Assembly (NCBI GenBank): GCA_937925925.1
Contig: CALANA010000084.1
Coordinates: 1 to 42,090, forward strand
Source of the DNA: an uncultured Chloroflexales bacterium
GTDB taxonomy: Bacteria > Chloroflexota > Chloroflexia > Chloroflexales > Chloroflexaceae
Direction of reading: 5' to 3'
Length of the DNA: 42,090 nucleotides
Part shown: positions 39,659 through 42,090 of the stretch, piece by piece
Layout: each line of letters starts with the position of its first letter
Position numbering within the stretch: position 1 is the first letter of the stretch
Notes under the pieces: model-generated
What the model was told of the DNA's origin: nothing
Database searches by the model: none
What the model saw: the letters and a program-made list of their open reading frames with translations, nothing else
Made by a program: the position numbers and the translations under genes

Positions 39659-41230
39659 ATGCTGCAACAACCATGTCGTTTAGCGTTGCGACGCTATCAA
39701 GCGCTTATGCGCCGTTTGTGTTCCCCGTTCTGGAGCTGGTTGATACTGCTGGTTTTGATTGGTTCTATGCTGCTTATCAACCAGCCCGCTCATGCCGCGC
39801 CTATGCTCTGGTTGCCCTTTCCCGCTGGTGAGTCATGGCGTATTATTCAAGGCTATGCCTGTGGCACCCACAACAGCTATGATCGCTATGCGCTTGACCT
39901 GGTACGCGCCAATGGCCCGATCTACGGCGCACCGGTACGTGCTGCTGCCGATGGTACCGTTTTTGGCTGGTTTGCGTCCAGCGGCACGTTGATCCTCAGG
40001 CATACCAGTACCTTTTACACGCAGTACACGCACATGGCAACCGTTACTGCTGCTAGTCCGGGCCAGTTTGTGCCCCAGGGAGCGATTGTAGGCACGGTGG
40101 GCGATCGTGGTTCGCCGGGTATTCCGCATCTGCATTTTATGGCCTTTACCGCCAGTGGCCCCTATGCCAGTGGCCGCCAGACTGTGCCCTTGCGCTTTGC
40201 CGATGGCTATGATCTGCCCGAAATAGGCGGTTGTAACCAGCACGGTGGAAAGATCTTGACCGCTAAAGCCCGTGAAGATTTGCCGCCACCAGCTATTCGC
40301 TTTAGCAGTTCACTCGAGCCAGAACACTGGTACAATGCCGATGCGCGGATCGACTTTGAAATTGATGGTGCGGTGCTGGGCTTCAGTCAGCGCTGGAATG
40401 AAGACCCTACAGGCGCAGAGCCGATGTTTCCAATGGCCAATGCTGGCTATGCCCAGCTTGAATGGGCCGACACCGAGGGGATGCACACGTTTTATGTACG
40501 TGTCTGGGGCGTCAATGGCGATCAGGTGGTAGAAACCTACGGGCCGTTTGGCTACGATGTTATGCCACCGGAGCCACCACCCACCATCACCCCTGTGGTC
40601 GTGACACCTGGCATCACGGTTTTGCTACGCTGGAATCCCGCCCAGGATAGCGGGTCGGGTGTCAAGGGCTATCGGGTCTATATCGGCAAAGATACGCAGG
40701 GCGAGTCGGACTGGTTTGCTACTGAACCGGAGGTTGTGGTGCCATCTCTCGCACCAGGTACCTACTGGCTGCGTGTTCAGGCGCTGGATAAAGCCGGCAA
40801 TGTCGGAGAGTGGACGACGCTGGGCCAGGTGTTGAGCCAGACTGAGTCAATGATGACGACACCGACGGTGACAGCCACACCGCTGCCTCCAACCGCAACT
40901 GCCACACCGTCCGCTCAGGTGCCACCGACGGCCACCGCATTGCCACCCACGGCGACAGCGTTGCCACCCACGGCCACGGCATTGCCACCGACGACAACAC
41001 CGACGCAGACAGCCACACCGCTGCCCCCGACGACAACGGCATTGCCACCCACGGCCACATCACCACCGTCATCTGCTACCACCACCAGCGTGCCAGAGGT
41101 TGTACTTGTACCCGAACCCGTCGAACTGATCGAACTCGAACCGACGCCTCTACCGGAAACGACTCCAGAACCGACGGTGACACCCGTGCCCTCCACTGCC
41201 AGTTCACTCGGAGCTAAGGGACACCGCTGA
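39659..41230 (+). CDS. Membrane-anchored or secreted M23-like protein with FN3-like domain and Thr/Pro-rich tail
   Basis: ATG 39659 with GGAGG 4 nt upstream gives 523 aa. Residues about 23-48 form an export signal or anchor (SWLILLVLIGSMLLINQPAHA). The LytM/M23 peptidase-type fold spans about 50-190: YDRYALDLV, then GAPVRAAADGTVFGWFASSG, YTQYTHMATV and GIPHLHFMAF. The HM and HLH motifs are present. However, the usual first zinc motif HxxxD reads RYALD, lacking the His, so peptide cleavage is doubtful. A middle beta-rich region follows (about 220-310), then an FN3-like domain (about 315-400; LLRWNPAQDSGSGVKGYRVY, LAPGTYWLRVQALDKAGNVG). The last 110 residues are a TATALPP-repeat linker with an acidic patch. 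Probably a cell-surface protein that binds or remodels envelope polymers. Confidence 0.82.
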   Translation: MLQQPCRLALRRYQALMRRLCSPFWSWLILLVLIGSMLLINQPAHAAPMLWLPFPAGESWRIIQGYACGTHNSYDRYALDLVRANGPIYGAPVRAAADGTVFGWFASSGTLILRHTSTFYTQYTHMATVTAASPGQFVPQGAIVGTVGDRGSPGIPHLHFMAFTASGPYASGRQTVPLRFADGYDLPEIGGCNQHGGKILTAKAREDLPPPAIRFSSSLEPEHWYNADARIDFEIDGAVLGFSQRWNEDPTGAEPMFPMANAGYAQLEWADTEGMHTFYVRVWGVNGDQVVETYGPFGYDVMPPEPPPTITPVVVTPGITVLLRWNPAQDSGSGVKGYRVYIGKDTQGESDWFATEPEVVVPSLAPGTYWLRVQALDKAGNVGEWTTLGQVLSQTESMMTTPTVTATPLPPTATATPSAQVPPTATALPPTATALPPTATALPPTTTPTQTATPLPPTTTALPPTATSPPSSATTTSVPEVVLVPEPVELIELEPTPLPETTPEPTVTPVPSTASSLGAKGHR

Positions 41231-41242
41231 TAGCTGTACCCC

Positions 41243-41590
41243 GGAGTCCTGGCTTCAGTTGATAGTCGTCCCTCGGCGTCCCGGTTTTATATCTTGCCCG
41301 GCGTCCCGGCTCGATGTCTGGCCCGGCGTCCCGGTTTTATATCTTGCCCGGCGTCCCGGCTCGATGTCTTGCCCGGAGTCCCGGCTTTAGCCGGGGTGGA
41401 AGGGACGGGGGTGCGAGGGGCACACGGCACGCCGATGGTGCCTTGTCCGGAGTCAGGGCTTTATGTCTCGCCCGGCGTCCCGGCTGTAGCCGGGGTGGAA
41501 GCCCGGCGTCCCGGCTGTAGGTCTCACCCAGAGTCCCGGCTGTAGCCGGGGTGGAAGCCCGGCGTCCCGGCTTGAGCCGGGATGGAAAGC
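41243..41590. repeat. Family E tandem array (25/50-bp units)
   Basis: Between 41281 and about 41390, four units of 25 bp follow one another: CCGGCGTCCCGGTTTTATAT.. alternates with CCGGCGTCCCGGCTCGATGT.., so the higher-order period is 50 bp. Degenerate units with GTCCCGGCTGTAGCCGGGGTGG continue to about 41586. Each unit has a CCCGGC/GCCGGG hairpin core as in the dispersed family E pairs. It is not a CRISPR array: spacers are not unique and the units are contiguous. Confidence 0.7.
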
Positions 41591-41776
41591 TCTCCCGCCA
41601 CGAGGGATACCATGCTGTGTCGTCTAGTGCATTGGGACGAGATATGGGTAGAATTCTACAACAAATTCACACCAGAGAACCTGTTAAGTGGGCCTGAACA
41701 GATGCAACACTCCGTGTCGCATCTGTTCAGGCTACAACTATTACCGATGATCGGGATCAGGACTTATAGCGACGCC

Positions 41777-42090
41777 TCACTCCGCCTCGGGATCGATGCC
41801 CAATGCGCGTAAGCGAGCAGCGAGGCGTTCGGCTCGCTCCTCGGCCTGGGCACGGGCGGCGCGCTCCTGAGCCTCCCGCTCCTCGGCCTGGGCACGGGCG
41901 GTGCGCTCCTGAGCCTCCCGCTCCTCCGCTTGCATGCGAGCAGTGCGTTCCTGCGCGGCCCGTTCGGCTCCGGTCAGCAAGAGCTGCCCGTCCTGGGTAC
42001 ACCAGCGCAACCAGGTGGCCTCCCGATCCTCAAACCGTCCTGTCCAGAGGGTCACGCCGACCCCGACCTCGGGCAGCCATCCCGACTCCC
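41777..42090 (-). CDS. C-terminal part of a Uma2-family (DUF820) protein, start beyond window
   Basis: The frame is open to the window edge (at least 104 residues). GWLPEVGVGVTLWTGRFEDR, then EATWLRWCTQDGQLLLTGAE, is the typical end of Uma2/DUF820 restriction-endonuclease-like proteins. A coiled-coil tail follows, made of 42-bp units (QAEEREAQERTARA) repeated about three to four times, ending LRALGIDPEAE. The catalytic D-ExK part would lie outside the window. Uma2 proteins are PD-(D/E)XK-fold, abundant in Chloroflexota and Cyanobacteria, and of unknown biological role. The near-identical 42-bp DNA repeats make the length of the tail prone to change. Confidence 0.8.
   Translation of the reverse strand, partial: ESGWLPEVGVGVTLWTGRFEDREATWLRWCTQDGQLLLTGAERAAQERTARMQAEEREAQERTARAQAEEREAQERAARAQAEERAERLAARLRALGIDPEAE

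Noticed and set aside
40915-41196. Gly/Val-rich minus-strand frame
   Set aside because: Antisense shadow of the TATALPP repeat region of the M23-like gene.
41281-41586. Possible CRISPR array
   Set aside because: 25-bp units follow each other directly and alternate in a 50-bp pattern; there are no spacers.
1-42090. tRNA, rRNA, tmRNA, complete IS transposase or prophage
   Set aside because: Looked for cloverleaf motifs such as GTTCRANNC with CCA-type ends, rRNA core sequences and transposase motifs while reading; none was convincing.

Overview
The window looks like a chromosomal stretch of a moderately GC-rich bacterium, most likely a filamentous member of the Chloroflexota (Chloroflexus/Oscillochloris/Roseiflexus-like). 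This is inferred from the protein character: PAS-STAS (RsbR-like) signalling proteins, LacI plus carbohydrate ABC transporter, type II IPP isomerase, RNase J, RecF and Tex. It also fits the very high density of short palindromic intergenic elements. No rRNA, tRNA, CRISPR array, transposase, phage gene or plasmid replication gene was recognised.

Layout. 1-2900: a small unknown ORF, a discoidin-like protein, and a decayed LacI-type regulator surrounded by repeats. 2915-6379: a carbohydrate ABC uptake operon (lipoprotein receptor and two permeases, no ATPase) ending in a perfect 15-bp terminator hairpin. 6380-7240: a DUF302 remnant and repeats. 7439-8911: a 7TM-PAS-STAS signalling protein. 9199-13087 (minus): malQ, recF and fni. 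13140-13900: a cluster of four kinds of repeat. 14111-15475: a soluble PAS-PAS-STAS protein behind a consensus promoter. 16014-19943 (minus): PspC-like protein, RNase J, a PH-like membrane protein and a type-4 uracil-DNA glycosylase. 20933-23759: a beta-ketoacyl-ACP synthase with an extra N-terminal segment, and DNA polymerase III delta prime. 24586-26383: a three-gene operon (unknown protein, CcdA-like thiol-disulfide transporter, Nudix hydrolase). 26807-27886: a Na+/Ca2+-type exchanger. 28197-31300: a PerR/Fur-like metalloregulator and a P1B-4 metal efflux ATPase, which share an inverted-repeat operator motif. 31669-34025 (minus): two glycosyltransferases separated by a repeat. 34946-35434 (minus): an XRE-type regulator with an N-terminal DUF7662-like domain. 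35761-38617: tex, a small membrane protein and aroK. 39659-41230: a secreted or anchored M23-like protein with an FN3-like domain and a Thr/Pro-rich tail. 41777-42090: the C-terminal end of a Uma2-type protein.

The most distinctive feature is the non-coding fraction. Several families of short non-autonomous elements with terminal inverted repeats (named A to E here) fill almost every gap of more than 250 bp. Family D has a copy with perfect 10-bp inverted ends and a perfect 8-bp target duplication (1471-1630). Family C copies show plausible 5-9 bp duplications and sit inside two apparent operons. Family B is nested inside A-type elements at two places. One A-type element begins exactly at the aroK stop codon. 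The best candidate for a functional regulatory system is the PerR-like regulator / P1B-4 ATPase pair, which resembles the PerR-PfeT iron-efflux logic of Bacillus. All functional calls rest on motif reading; no database search was run.
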